The notes: generated by a model from the letters alone, not told the origin. Counted from the stretch's first letter, positions 23,679-36,557 are shown. The stretch is 64,000 bases of DNA from Cryptomeria japonica (GCF_030272615.1 NC_081414.1:810129069-810193068); one strand, 5' to 3'. Numbers and translations: made by a program.

Positions 23679-25440
23679 ATGGCCCAAACCCAGTCACAGT
23701 CAAGGCAATGAGAAATAGAAATTGAGGATGAAGAAGAGGAAAATCTCAATGAATTTCAAGAAGCACTTGGAGGAAATGCAAATGGAAAAAACCCAAGTAC
23801 TTCCACTCCTGCAACAATAGAAAGGGCCCAACATAACCCTCTCTATAATAGACTTTTTGATGAAATACTCAGGAGCAATGTGGATGCTCACATTAAAAGC
23901 TCACTCAAGAAGGAGAAAAACTCCCCTCTGACTTTGATCTTGCTCAATTAAGACAAGCATCAGAATGACAAAGTCGCCATGAAGAGGAAAGAGGTAGAGA
24001 TCCCATCAGATATAACATTCCTCAAGGTAACCCACCACCTCCTCCTCCAAATGAAATGGAGATGTTGCGGCAACAAGTCGAGAATCTCACCCAACGACTT
24101 CATAGTGGTGTCAAAACTAACCAATTCTCACTCAATGACATCTATCCCTATCCTTTTGATAGGAATATTTATAAGCCACCATTTCCACGAGGATTTGAAA
24201 CACCCAAATTTGAAAAATATAGAGGAAAGGGAGATCCTCGTGATCATGTCAGAGAATTTCATTCCGCTTGCCTCGAAGTGGCATATGAAGACACATACCT
24301 AATGCACCTTTTTCCCCAAAGCTTGGGTGGAACAACCACATCATGCTTTTCCCAACTACAAGGTGGCATTAGAACATTTGAGGAACTCATCCAGAAGTTC
24401 CTAGCTCATTACTCTCATAACATTGAACGCGACATCACCATGGCCGATCTGTGCAACACTAAACAAAAACCAGGTGAACTATTCTCAGTATTCCTGAAAT
24501 GATGGCATCAAATGTCTAGCAGACATTCTCTTCAGTTACCTAAAAGAGAACTAGTGGAAATATTCATTTCCAACTTAAATGAAGAAATGGAATTTCACCT
24601 AGATGTCAAAGACACAGACTCTTTTAATGACATGATCACCAAGGGTTTGAAATGTGAGCGGGCCCTCATCAAGAAATGACTTATCAAAATCTATAATGAA
24701 CCCAGGGATAGTCCTCGCCCATGCTTCAATAGTGATAAACCAAGCTTCTGGAACAAAAATAAGAATATCGTCAACGAAAGGGTTGTGGATGCCAGGACTA
24801 TAAAAAGTGCACAACCTGTCGTTTGGTTTGCAGGACATAATCCTCCACCTTAGAATAACACAAATATTCCTTCCAATCAAGGTCGCATCACATCTCACGA
24901 TGAACCTAGACCTCATCAGCAAAAACAAAAATGAACATACACTCCCTTAGGGGAACCCATTGAAACAGTATTGTGACAACTCATTTCTCAAAATTTGGTC
25001 ACTCTACCTAAAACATCAAACTATGAGCCTCAGGTCAAACCCGCATGGTGGAGAGATACTAAACACTGTGATTTCCACCAAGGGAGAGGACACAAGACAA
25101 GTAATTGTCACTGATTGAAAGATCTTATTCAGGATCTTATTGACCAAGGTGAAATTGAAATCGAAGGACATGACCCAAAAACAAAAAACAATGATCATCT
25201 CATGTTCAAAAATCAACTTCCATCACAAGATCAAAGGGGTCCTTCCACTTCTAGGTGAGGCAATGATACCACAAATTATACACAGGCTACATATAATTAC
25301 ACTGTAAATCACTTGTATGATGCCAGTGAACAAGTTGCAACTATAACCATCAAAAATCCCAACTCCAATTGCAATGTTGTTACACGTCGTGGCAAGGTTA
25401 CCATAAAGGCAGCTCCACAAGGCACCACCTCCATACCAAA
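23679..25440 (+). pseudogene. element A Gag, decayed
   Basis: The ATG at 23679 gives MAQTQSQS, as in B. A stop at codon 11 and a frameshift before 24056 disrupt the N-terminus. The Gag core, with FPQSLGGTTTSCFSQLQGG followed by a long helical region, matches the retrotransposon gag family. Around 25064-25112 a C-x2-H-x4-H-x4-C knuckle (CDFH...GHKTSNC) is preserved; this CHHC spacing is typical of Tat elements. Further stops occur at about 24500, 24677, 24852 and 24931. Gag would coat the RNA in cytoplasmic particles. The copy is dead. Confidence 0.88.
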
Positions 25441-26300
25441 GCAATACAATCTTGTGGAACAATTAGACAAAGCGCCTATGCTTATATCCATTTTAGAGCT
25501 ATTGCACCTATCACCATCTCATAAAATAATCTTGGATCAAGTGTTCCAAGAGGCGTCAGTCCCTGCAAACCTGAATACAGACCAATTTCAAGCCATGGTT
25601 GGAAGTCTAAAGTCATCACCTTGTCTCACTTTTTCTGAAAGTGACAACTCTTCCTTCCAGCAACCTCATAACGCTTCACTACACATTGAAGGCTTTATTA
25701 ACCAGCATAGGATCAAGTGATCCTTGATTGATAATTGAGTAGGCCTAAATATTTGTACACTACAATTGGTCACAACATTGGGATATGCCATAGAATTAGT
25801 GGATCCCCATAAGAAGATCATAATCAAAGCCTATGACAATGCAGAGCGTTCATCCAAAGGAGCTGTGGTACTACCAATCTGAGTAGGCCCTGTGGTAAAG
25901 CACATCATTTGTCAGGTTCTGGACCTTCCTCTATCATACAATCTATTGTTAGGAAGACCTTGGATACATGCCATGCAAGCTGTTCCATCTACCTACCATC
26001 AATGTATCAAATTCCCACATAACAGTGTAGAGATCACAATCCTAGGCGATGCAAATCCCTTTGCGTATTTCCATAATATCAGCCATCAACCAGAGATTAC
26101 CGTTCCTAATAATAGAGAAGCCATTTCCCCCACATCATATATAAGTCCCGTCTCTCTTGCCAGTTCGAACACCACTATACCAAAGCAATAAAAGCTTAAG
26201 ATGAAAATACCAGAGGAAGGTCCTGGGGAATACAACTTGAGTCAACTCTTTTGTGTGGGACAAATGCCCACTTCTCCTAGAACACATGGTAAACCACAGT
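25441..26300 (+). pseudogene. element A protease region, decayed
   Basis: The segment corresponds to B's aspartic protease. Where B has the active-site context LIDNGAGLN, A reads Leu-Ile-Asp-Asn then a stop and Val, so the active site is broken (about 25727-25742). A C-terminal [19 protein letters not shown] motif at about 25935-25995, common downstream of plant gypsy proteases, is intact. A stop at 26189 and a TAG near 26302 follow; the TAG is shared with B. Confidence 0.8.
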
Positions 26301-27722
26301 AGTTACTCCAACAACCACTAATCATGCCAGCATGTGCGTTGATGCCCTTCATCCTTGGAAAGAGTCAAGAAGAAGAAACCCAAAATGAGGACTTAGCGGA
26401 ATGGATCTATAAGGATCCCATCACCACCAATATACCATGAGTTAAGCTTTCCACAGATCAATATGGCAAAGGTCTCCTACTTATGCAAAGAATGGGGTAT
26501 GATGGTCAGAGTGCTTTGGGATATTGCAAACAAGGATGACATGAACCTCTGCTGCCAAAATTAAAGCCCAAAGGTAATACAGGCCTAGGCTTTGAAAAAG
26601 AGATCTTTCCTAAACTCAAATTCAAAGGAAAACCCCACAAACCATTATATCAGCCTATTGCAAAGAGGACACCTTTCATTATCAAAGCAGCATCAAACAC
26701 CATTGCAACTACCCCACCGAGGCTCAAAATCCCAACACCACCATCTACAATGCCAGTCATCCAACCAAGCGAACCAGTAATCCCATTAGCAGCAACAATA
26801 ATATCAATAACACCATTAGCAGCAACAACTGTATCAGAACCTGCAGTAGCATATACAACACCAATAGTTCTAGCAGAAGCAACTGAGTCAACACTACCGA
26901 TACTCAACATATTGGATTCCTTAATCTCCATTGACCTTCCTGCAGCACCGATCATTTCATCTACAAATGTACATCAACCAATCACACCTGCAGTATATAA
27001 CTCAAAGGACATCCCAGTATGGTATAGTAATCAGATGCTAGAAAGTGACTCAGAGACTGACTCACATGAGTGGGAATTTGATTTTGTCCAGCTTCATACT
27101 TCAGATGAGGAAGACACGTCACTACCTCCACCATGCAAAGACATCCCTATTTACAGAGAAGCACAAATAAAGACTTCTTGGGTTCCTAAGCTAGAAACAT
27201 CTTCCACAGACCCTACATCTCATCCTACGCCTGATTTTGATAGGGAGAGTACCATCAATGACCTTCACCACAACATCTTGACCCTCTCCGATACATCTAA
27301 CACACTTAACCTAATCGATGAAGTAATGCCCATTATCCACCCTAAACTCATCGAATGGAACCAACCAAATCCCCCATGTCTTGACTTCTTTCAAAACGAT
27401 GAGGCCATCATTGATTTTTTGGAATTAAGGGATAACCTACCAAGCGGGGATCACAAAGCTGGATTCCATAGAACCAAATAGCGCAACATACTTTGGGGCG
27501 GATGCCAAACCTTTCAGCTACAAAAATATAACAATAAAACATGGATCTTCAAGTGAAAACCACATCGTGGCACTGTTTGATCCAACAAAAGTAAAAAGAA
27601 AGAGTGTATCCAACGGTGAAAACCTCTTTGAGGTGCTTGAGGATGAAGGGTTTGACATTCTCCCTACTAGTACACAATAGGAATGATCAACGATTCTCAT
27701 CAAGGAAACCAAAGAATACAAT
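26301..27722 (+). pseudogene. element A protease-RT linker with G-patch-like motif
   Basis: A glycine-rich GKGLLLMQRMGYDGQSALG segment at about 26466-26525 resembles a G-patch, seen in Tat polyproteins after protease. Pro/Thr/Ala-rich low-complexity sequence (26700-26990) and an acidic stretch with SDSETDSHEWEFD follow. Three stops here are identical in B: TGA after the G-patch, and TAG-GAA-TGA near 27678-27686. Function of the linker is unknown. Confidence 0.7.
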
Positions 27723-29200
27723 GTGGGGACTCTTGAAAATCCTCACCTCATACATCTGGAAACTCTTCTCACTCCAAAAGAACAACCTAAATTTATAGAG
27801 TTCTTTCAAAAGCGTCAGATCAACTTTGCATGGTCATATGCAGACATGCCTGGGCTTGATCCTGATTTAGTTATGCATCACCTCACCGTAGCAGATGGAG
27901 CCAAACCTGTCAAGCAGAAGCTTCGTAAGATGCATCCTCAAATTGCAATGCTAGTCAAAATAGAACTCAAGAAACTCCTAGATGTTGGTCTCATTAGACC
28001 AATTGATTATGCAGAATGGATCTCCAACATTGTGCCTGTCGGCAAACCAAAAGGGGGGCATCTGTATTTGTATTGACTTCAGAGATCTGAATAAGGCATG
28101 TCCTTAGGATGACTTCCCCCTACCAAATATCGACATCATAGTAGATCTAACAGTAGGACATGCCATGCTTTCACTCATGGATGGTTTTTCAGGATACAAT
28201 CAGATAAAGATCACACCAGAGGATCAACATAAGATAGCCTTCACATGTCCATGGGGCACATATTGCTAGAATGTAATGCCTTTCAGTCTAAAGAATGCAG
28301 GAGCGATCTATCAACGAGCAATGACCACCATCTTCCATGACATGATGCATACTGATGGAAGATTATGTTGATGACTTACTAGCAAAATCACTCACTAGAA
28401 AAGGACATCTCAACATATTAGATAAAATCTTTGATAGACTGGAACAATACCATGTTCGACCCAACCCAAAGAAATGTGTGTTTGGAGTAACCTCCAGGAA
28501 GCTTCTAGGATACATTGTCTCAAGCAAAGGTATTGAGGTCGACCCAACAAAGGTAAAAGCAATCATGGACATGCCACCACCAAAGAATATCATTCAACTA
28601 AGAACATTACAAGGACAACTTCAATCCATCCGAAGATTCATTGCACAATTGGCTGATAAGTGTCACCCATTCACACACCTGCTACACAAGAACATCCGCT
28701 TTCAATGGGATGCTAGATGCCAGCAAGCATTCCAGATGCTCAAAGACTATCTCATGAATACACCATTATTGATCCCACCAGATCCAAGTAGACCGTTATT
28801 ACTCTATATCTCAGCAACAAGGACAACATTGGGGGTACTGCTGGCACAACATAATGCCGAAGGGAAAGAATGTGTTGTCTATTACATCTCTCACACACTG
28901 GTTGGCTATAAACTCAATTACACACCTATTGAGCAAGCTTGCCTAGTAGTAATCTTAGCAGCCACTAAACTGAGGCACTATCTTTTAACACACAAGGTAC
29001 AACTCATTGCAAAGATTGATCCACTCAAGTATTTACTCAGCAAAGTAGCATTGACAAACCACTTGGCCAAATGGGTGATGATTCTAAGTAAATTTGACAT
29101 CGAGTATGTAGAGCATAAGGCTATCAAAGGGCAAGTTATTGCAAATCAGTTGGCCGATGCACCACTCATAGGTGATCATCATCTCATTTCCAATTTTCTA
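27723..29200 (+). pseudogene. element A reverse transcriptase and RNase H, decayed
   Basis: Starts with a VGTLENPHLIHLETLL lead-in and continues through RT motifs. The catalytic YVDD is present at about 28362-28373. A two-base loss near 28352 shifts frame just before it, and stops occur at about 28074 and 28267. The ordinary RNase H (about 28790-29190) with LYISATRTTLGVLLAQHNAEG and KLRHYLLTHKV follows. RT and RNase H would copy the genomic RNA and remove it. The sequence is of Tat lineage and close to B. Confidence 0.88.
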
Positions 29201-29592
29201 GATGAAGAGATATTCATGATCACAACAGCACAACCATGGAAACTATACTTTGATGGTTCATACACTAGGTATAGCTCGGGGGCAGGCATTCTATTTATCA
29301 CACCTCAAGGTGATAGCATCTCGAAGTCTTACAGGCTCACATTTCCCTGCACTAACAACATAGCAGAGTATGAGGCCTTGATCATAGGACTTAAGCTAGC
29401 CATACAAGGAAATTACAAGAACTACAAGTATATGGTGACTCGCAACTAGTCATTCGACAAGCAACTAATGAATATCAGACCAAGGATGATAAACTCATGC
29501 CATATAAGCAAAAGGTGGACACTTTAAAAGCATAATTTCATACTATCACCTTTGAGCAGATACCAAGAGATCAGAATTGAGCCACTAATACT
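29201..29592 (+). pseudogene. element A archaeal-type RNase H (aRNH)
   Basis: WKLYFDGSYTRYSSGAGILF and LTFPCTNNIAEYEALIIG mark the second, archaeal-type RNase H that defines Tat elements. Catalytic Asp (FDGS) and Glu (EYEAL) remain. The frame shifts or stops at 29449, before the third acidic site. Order here is RT, RNase H, aRNH, integrase. Confidence 0.85.
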
Positions 29593-30987
29593 ATGGCTAC
29601 TATTGCATCTCTCCTAGATCTTCCACAGAATTCAACACGCTACGAGTTCTTGGTAGAACAGCTTTGGATCCCCGCTTATGATATCCCCGAATCTAAGATA
29701 ATATGTCACCTTGTCAGTTTTGAATCCCCATGGTACGGTGAGTTTTACACCTATCTCCATGATCACACCCTTCCTCCCAGACAATCGAATAACCAACGTA
29801 AAACCTTCATTCGCCATACTGCTCGATATACCATTATTGCTGAAACCCTATACCGACGCAGTCTTGATGGTACTCTTCTTCGATGTCTAGAACAAGATGA
29901 GATAACAAAGGCCTTGGAAGAGGTACATGAAGGAATTTGTGGGACTCACTCAAGTGGTCCATCACTAGCCAAGAAACTCCTACGCAATGGATACTATTGG
30001 CCATCTATGGAAAAAGACTCCTACTACTTTGTCAGGAAGTGCAAAAAATGCCAAATTCATGGAGACCTAATACATGCACCAACACAAGAATTGCAACCCA
30101 TCACAACACCATGGCCTTTTTGTCAATGGGGTCTTGACCTTGTGGGTAAAATCCATCCATCTTCATCCAATGGCCACAAATTCATTATTACCACCACCGA
30201 ATATTTCACAAAGTGGATCGAAGCTGTTCCACTTACCTAAGTCATCGACAAGTAGATTGCCTCATTCATCCTCAATTACATCATTTGCCGGTATGGTGTA
30301 CCCATGTCCATCATCATAGATAACGGACTTCCTTTCAAAAATCAAGATGTCCATGAGCTCTGTGAGAAGTTTCATATCCAACATTGCTTTTCCACTCCCT
30401 ATTACCCACAAGGCAATGGTCAGGCCAAAGCATCGAATAAAAACATATTGCGGATCCTAAAGAAGATAGTCAATGATGCCGACCGTGATTGTCATGTTCA
30501 ACTGAATCCAGCACTATGGGCATATCGAACTAGCATTCAAATCCCTACAGATGCAACTCCTTACTCACTGGTCTATGGAGCAGAAGCTATCTTACCTATT
30601 GAGGTCGAGATACCATCTCTAAAGGTTTCCTTACACAATCTCATTGATGACAAAGCCTATCGAGTATCCCATCTTCAGGAATTAGAGTTACTTGATGAGA
30701 AGTGACAAGCTGCATACAACCATCTCAAAGCCTATCAGCAACGCATGAGCAGAAGCTACAATCACCGAGTTAGACCTCATACATTTGAGGTAGGTGATCT
30801 TGTTCTCCAAGAGAATCCTCACAACCAACCAAACAAAGAACATTAGGGAAAGTTTGAATCAAACTGGCTGGGTCCATATGTTATCATTGACGTATTTGGG
30901 TCTGGGGTATGTCAGTTGGCTACTTCAGAAGGAGAACCGCTCGCAGATCCAATCAACAACATGCACCTCAAACAGTTTTATACCTAA
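29593..30987 (+). pseudogene. element A integrase, decayed
   Basis: The zinc-binding HHCC part (EEVHEG, GTHSS, KCKKC) is followed by the core with WGLDLVGKIHPSSSNGHKF and IIIDNGLPFKN. The expected catalytic Glu after QGNGQA is Lys (AAA at 30427-30429), whereas B has GAA. Stops occur near 30238, 30253, 30703 and 30844. The C-terminal part ends at a TAA at 30985-30987. Integrase would insert the cDNA; this copy cannot. Confidence 0.88.
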
Positions 30988-31390
30988 GTTGTACAGAGCA
31001 TCAGACTCCCCTGCATACCAGAAAAACAATCCAAAAACATTCAGATAAATGTCCTAAAGAAAATATAAAAAACATCAAAATAGTAAAGAAAAATCATGCA
31101 TCCAAATGGTGAACAAACACTCCGGTGGCACCTTGGGTAAGTGCGATGGTGAAAAATTGGCAAACAGGCGCCACTCGTAAAGGCTATGGCTCCATTATCT
31201 TTCAGGCTCATTACGATCACACTCATTACATACACACATCCATCCATACAAACCATGGCTTTTTATTTGATCTATAATCAAAGAAAGTACTTCATGCATC
31301 TTGCATCCCGCTTTTTCATAGTCATGTCTAACTTGGGGGCAATGCCCTTAAATCTAGTTGATGGAAGTGGATTCTACATTACTTGTGATT
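30988..31390 (+). other. 3' non-coding region of element A after pol
   Basis: Aligns with 56984-57408 of B and has many indels and no conserved frame. Confidence 0.55.
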
Positions 31391-31515
31391 CATTGGGTTC
31401 AACATTCAAAACTGTCTCACAAAATCCAAAAACATTCAAAATTGTCTCACAAAATCCAAAAACATTCAAAACTATCTCGCAAAATCCAAAAACATTCAAA
31501 ATCACAAAATCAAAA
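31391..31515 (+). repeat. 30-bp tandem repeat in element A 3' region
   Basis: About four copies of a unit built from ccaaaaacattcaaaa followed by ctgtctcacaaaat-like text. B has a degenerate version at 57409-57540. Confidence 0.8.
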
Positions 31516-33860
31516 AACAACAAAAAACATCAAGAAACAAACAAAAACATGACACCACATTGTACATACTCATCTGAGCAGATACTAAACAAACATTGAA
31601 CAAAATACTCACATGATGATCACTTCGTAAAATTGACCAAAACAATCGACATCAACAATCAAACTGTCTTCAAACAAGGATGCATCCGTCCTTACGAAAA
31701 CAAAGACAAAATGAAATTTTCTTTGAAAAGAAAATTATGTGTTAAGCTATCAAATACTTGGTTGATTTGTGAGTAATTCATTCATTTCTATGTATCAGGT
31801 TCCTACATAATTGTTTATGTATCTGCGGCGCATTATTCCGATGAAGTACTGGGGCATGTACTAATGGTGTCTACGTGGGACTAAGCTATGTGATCTTATG
31901 CAAAATGCAGTCATAGATCATTATGACTTGCTGACTATAGCGTATACCTCGACCATATGAGCATGAACCATTACTAAGGATCCATATTCTTTATTCTTTA
32001 TGTATATACTGTTTGTTTACAGGTACAATGCTCTTCCTTTGGTTCCTCCTACCTCATCCAAATTAGATAAAGGTTTTATCTCTTATTACGGTATGAACTT
32101 GTCTCAGGATATGATCAGCATAAGATCAAGGAGGACGATCCAAGTCATGCATGAATGGAGATGATCCTTGTATGTTCCACAAGCAATACTCTGGTCGACT
32201 TGACCCTTATATCAAGTCATTTGTATTAACTTGCTATATAAAATCCATGTAAGAAATACTCAAGTCATCTTGAATCATTATGCCAAGATGCTTGTATTCT
32301 CTTCCAACATTTTCAAGCTCAATGATGAAAATAGAGCACTATGGATCGCCATTCATCTCATCTGTTTATATATTGCATTCCGTTGCATATCACCCATCCA
32401 TTCACTCATTCATATGTAGGATTTATATGCAAATGTGACCATTAAGCTGGTCTTGGATACAATCATGACCGAGTACTCTGATACATCATCGATGCATCAT
32501 GCAAAGTCTCAAAAACCTTGCATTCCTCATGGTCATATCATCATTACATTTAGTTGCATTTTGCATTAAGTACATTCATGTCATTTTTTAAATTAACATT
32601 GCATATAGTTCATTTAGTTTATTGACATTAGTCTTCATTAATCATTTGCATCATTGCATAATCATATATAATTATATTCATTCATGAGATCAAATTGTCC
32701 TTGATTGTATTAAGCCATTTACTATGCATTCATTTAGTGTCAATTATCCATTATCATTTCATTATCCTTTATCATTTATCATTGCATACATTCATGTATC
32801 TATTCATTAGTTAAAAGGTGCATTCATTCATCCATTATTAAGTATCTTATTATGCTCATGTTAGGATTCATTTACATTGCATTCATTATCCTTTTTTTAA
32901 TTAAGGTGCAGTTATTAAAACCATAAATTGTAGTACCATCACATTATCATTTTTACTTAATCATATTTAAGCATTTAAAATCATAAAACCATTTGTTTCC
33001 AAAAAACATTAGTTCATATTATTTTATATGTCCATTATACATATGCATTCATTATCATATAAACATTTGTACTTTACATTTTTGTTTATCCATGTTACAT
33101 TCATTTAAAAACATCTCAAGGCATAACCATACATAACATCATTGCATTAACATCATTGCATAATTATCTCATCATTTTATCAAAATAGGAAACACCAAAA
33201 TCCTGTTCATCATATCATCATTATGCATACATCCTCATCATGACATTACATACATATAAACAATTCATCAAACAAATCATACATATATAAACCTGCATTC
33301 ATATGTCAGTATCCAACATCATAAATCATCATAAAAACATGCATATAAGAATCATCTCATCAATGCATACATATTCATCTAAGCAATAAACTCATAAACT
33401 CATCATCCTACATAAACATCCATACATATCAAATGCATATCATCAAAATATGGGATCTCCTCATATATATCATCTCATATATTAGAGTACAATGAAGTCT
33501 ACAAAATCGGCTACCAAGAGCCATCCAAGATACAGTCCAAAAATAAACAATGATACAATACATATATGCAAAAATGCTCTCTCAGATGCCACTCCGACCA
33601 GATGTTGTACCACCATCGCCACCTGCTCCCCCACTGGTCCCTACACCATCTGATCTATCTCTCCATGGAGGCCCCATCAAATGCCCACTCACTCCTGCAT
33701 CCCCTGATCTATCCATCCGTAGAGGACCCATCACACCCCCATTGCTATGCATCCTCTATGATTGCTCTGATCTGGCTTGCCGCATCTGTGAATAGCTAAG
33801 TGCTCACTGACTAGCTGGCACCACCTACTCATATAACCCCCACCAGTAATCTATCTCAGC
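31516..33860 (+). other. AT-rich non-coding region of element A
   Basis: 31516-32450 aligns loosely with B (57560-58390). From about 32450 to 33500 the sequence is low-complexity with many attcat/atcatt steps and has no counterpart in B. 33500-33860 is the downstream flank of the antisense PMD gene. No RNA gene is seen. Confidence 0.55.
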
Positions 33861-35535
33861 CTATGCTTGTCGGATCTCCCTTATCACCTCCCCCATAGGC
33901 CCCTGTGCTCCTACTCCAACCTGGACTCTCTCCTGTAGCTCTGCTAATCTCTCCACTGCACTATCCCTCTCCTGCAGCACTATAGCCAGCTCTAACTCCC
34001 TTGCAAATAGCTGCACATCTCTAGCTGCCACCTCCGCCTCCAAATCCCCCACACGGGTCTGCAAATGTGCTATCATATGATCCCTAAGATCTCCAGTGGC
34101 TCCCTCCCCTGTATCCATAGAAGCCTCACCTGTATCACCCTCTCTAGTGGCTCTCTCCCCTCTATCCATCGGGATCTCCCTCTCCATACCTCTACCACCC
34201 AGTCTAACTCCTCCCTGCATCAACGGTCCCTGTGATATCTGCAGTGGCAGTCCACCTCTCCGTCTCTGCTGAATCTGACTCCCCAACCCACCACCTCCTC
34301 CTCTATCTCCACCATATCCTCTCCCTCCTCCACCTACCATCGGTCCTCGACCTCCTATCCTCCTCCATCTCTGTCCCCTCTCATCCTCAAAATCAGGCAC
34401 CGACTCTACTGGATAGGATATCTGTAGAATCGGATGTGCCACCTGGTACTGCGTGTACTCATCTGATACCCCGGCATCCATGACCCTCAGTCATATGTCC
34501 CAAGGCCTCACCTGCAGTGTCCGAAACTCTGCCAGTGGCTGGTCATACGGTAGCATTGGCCCCCATGCATATCTCTCCCGTATCACTTGAGCATATTCCC
34601 CTGATCCACTAGGCAGTCCCTGCTACCGTCCAAACTGCCTCATCACTCTCCCCGACACCTGTCTCTCTACATGGTACAAGGTCCTCCCAATAAGGAATCG
34701 GGTCATAAACACATAGGCCAGTGCCTCCACATCATCATCCTAGGGCTCGCACTCTAAGTATGGTCACCATATAACTGCATCTAGATCATCTAATGCCCGT
34801 TGCCACCACTCTAACTTCCCCAGGTGGGGTTGACTCATCATACCACTATACATAAATATATATGGCTGATCCACTGTGCGGAACCTAAGACTCACTAGTC
34901 GAGTCACTAGTAGGTGCTCCCATGCCCAAATATGTAGCAGCATCACTCCCACGGTAAACCACCTCATGAAGCTCCTGATAAAGGTGCGCCAACACGCATG
35001 ACCCCCAAGAAAATCGGGCCCCTTCGGTAATCATCATCTCGATCACCTGCCCCCAACCAACGGCCAGACCATGTGATTGCCTATCTGGGCATAGCAGTCC
35101 TCCCATAATGCCTGATAGAACTGCTGGTAAAGGCTCATATAATGCAGCGATCTCCTCCCAAGCAATGGAACCATTATCAATGAACACATCCTCATCGAAG
35201 AACCTCTGAACCACTAGAGTCCCCCATGATCTGTCATATGTGACCAGCTCTCCCCGAATCGGAATATGCAGGATGTGCCACACATCCTCCAGGGTCATTG
35301 TCATCTCCTCCTATGCCAGATGAAAGGTGCATGTCTTGCTGTGCCACTACTCTACTAATGTTGTCATCAATCCGTGATTCATCTAAATCACGGGCATGTG
35401 CATCACATCATATAATCCAGTCACAGCAATACAATCGATCTCTGCCTCTGTCAAACGATCTCGCAACCCCTGTGTCACTGCATGTCTCTCATGTAACTGC
35501 AACATGCGTAGATCCTCCTGCACATGGGCATCCAT
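33861..35535 (-). pseudogene. antisense plant mobile domain (PMD, MAIN-like) gene in element A
   Basis: On the minus strand an ATG at 35535 opens a frame of about 558 codons. It has the PMD hallmark MTLEDVWHILHIPIRGELV (near 35300), then FSWGSCVLAHLYQEL, then LLHIWAWEHL, LIGRTLYHVERQV and RVMRQFG (near 34640). A Gly/Arg-rich stretch (34400-34200) and a Glu-rich coiled-coil-like tail end at 33861. PMD proteins of plants (MAIN, MAIL1) act in nuclear silencing and genome stability; related domains are known in transposons, where their role is unclear. One frameshift near 34950-34970 and six in-frame stops (all TAG or TGA) break it. It runs opposite to gag-pol, between integrase and the 3' LTR. 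B has no copy. Confidence 0.85.
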
Positions 35536-35794
35536 CAATCATCATCAGTTGTTTTGTTTCAAACTTTCTTAAGTTTAAACCTAGACTATCAACAGATACT
35601 TTGATCAAGTATCTTCGGGTCTCAACAAGTAAGCAATCATGGCAACCTAGACTTCAACATGCATTTATCCTAAAAATGACCTAAGTCTCATCAGGCTGCT
35701 ATGGTTCAAAACAACTCCCACTTCATCTCCCTATCCATCCATCTTTGGCATCAGGAGATTATCACACAAACTGGGGCATCCCTTATCTTGCAAA
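35536..35794. other. spacer between PMD gene and inverted array
   Basis: 35576-35700 aligns with B 58642-58770, so the segment missing from B ends at about 35575. No gene is seen. Confidence 0.5.
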
Positions 35795-36110
35795 CAAAAG
35801 CGCGATTTTCCCACAAAAGCGCTACTTACCTACAATAGCGCTAAACTCCTAACAAAAGTGCTCAATCAGCTATCCAATAGCGCTCAAACTGTAAAAGCAC
35901 TAGAACAACAACACAATAGTGCTAATTCATAACAATAGCGCTCAATTAGGCACTCAATAGCGCTCATCCATCAAACGTGCCTAAACTAGCCTATAATAGC
36001 GCTACAATTTTCAAAAGTTCTCAAACAGCACCTCAATAGCACCATTGCAGCACAATAGCGCTAGTTAATTGGCCAATAGCACCAAAACATAGTTTCAGTG
36101 CTATTGTTCT
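35795..36110 (-). repeat. 20-bp repeat array, inverted copy, element A 3' region
   Basis: About 15 units of CAATAGCGCTA-type core start at 35795, 35814, 35833, 35853, 35875, 35892, 35914, 35933, 35955, 35972, 35994, 36012, 36034, 36053 and 36074. Spacing is 17-22 bp with a mean of 20. One opposite unit sits at about 36095. This is the reverse complement of the leader array at 21051-21210. Read from the PMD gene's side, it is a sense array upstream of the PMD start codon. Confidence 0.88.
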
Positions 36111-36511
36111 GACTCAACTTTGACTCAATAAAAAGCGTATCAAAAATGCATAAAAATTAAAATTTCAAATGTGTCCCGCTGGTTCGTAGTCATCTGGCCA
36201 CTGGAATCGATGAACTCGCTCGAGACGGTGCTCTGCTACTGGTACTGACATCTTGATTGCTACTCGCTCCTCTCAAAATTCATTGTCAGAGCTATAGTTT
36301 CACACTGGTCGCAGTCACAAATGATCCTGTTTTCACCCATTTCTACCCATTTAAACCCTTTGCAATCACCATAATTTTCCCCCGCTCGCTGCCGTGGTCC
36401 CCGTACACTTCTCGAGCCTCCCATTTCTCCATTTTACCCTCGATTTCTTCTATTTTTTACCTACATTGTTTACTTCTTCTTTTCTAACACCATTCCAATT
36501 TTCATTCTTTT
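36111..36511. other. 3' non-coding sequence of element A
   Basis: Pyrimidine-rich from 36330. No conserved frame. The last part matches B from about 59180. Confidence 0.5.
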
Positions 36512-36557
36512 TCAAGAGATCGCCCGATTTTTCGAAAATTTTTGGCCCATCTCTTGA
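36512..36557 (+). other. conserved hairpin upstream of the polypurine tract, element A
   Basis: TCAAGAGAT (36512-36520) pairs with ATCTCTTGA (36549-36557). B has TCGAGAGAT and ATCTCTCGA, so one A-T pair is replaced by a G-C pair while the stem is kept. Confidence 0.6.

Noticed and set aside
31391-31515. Possible CRISPR-like repeat-spacer pattern
   Set aside because: The units are contiguous low-complexity tandem repeats without unique spacers, in a plant retrotransposon.
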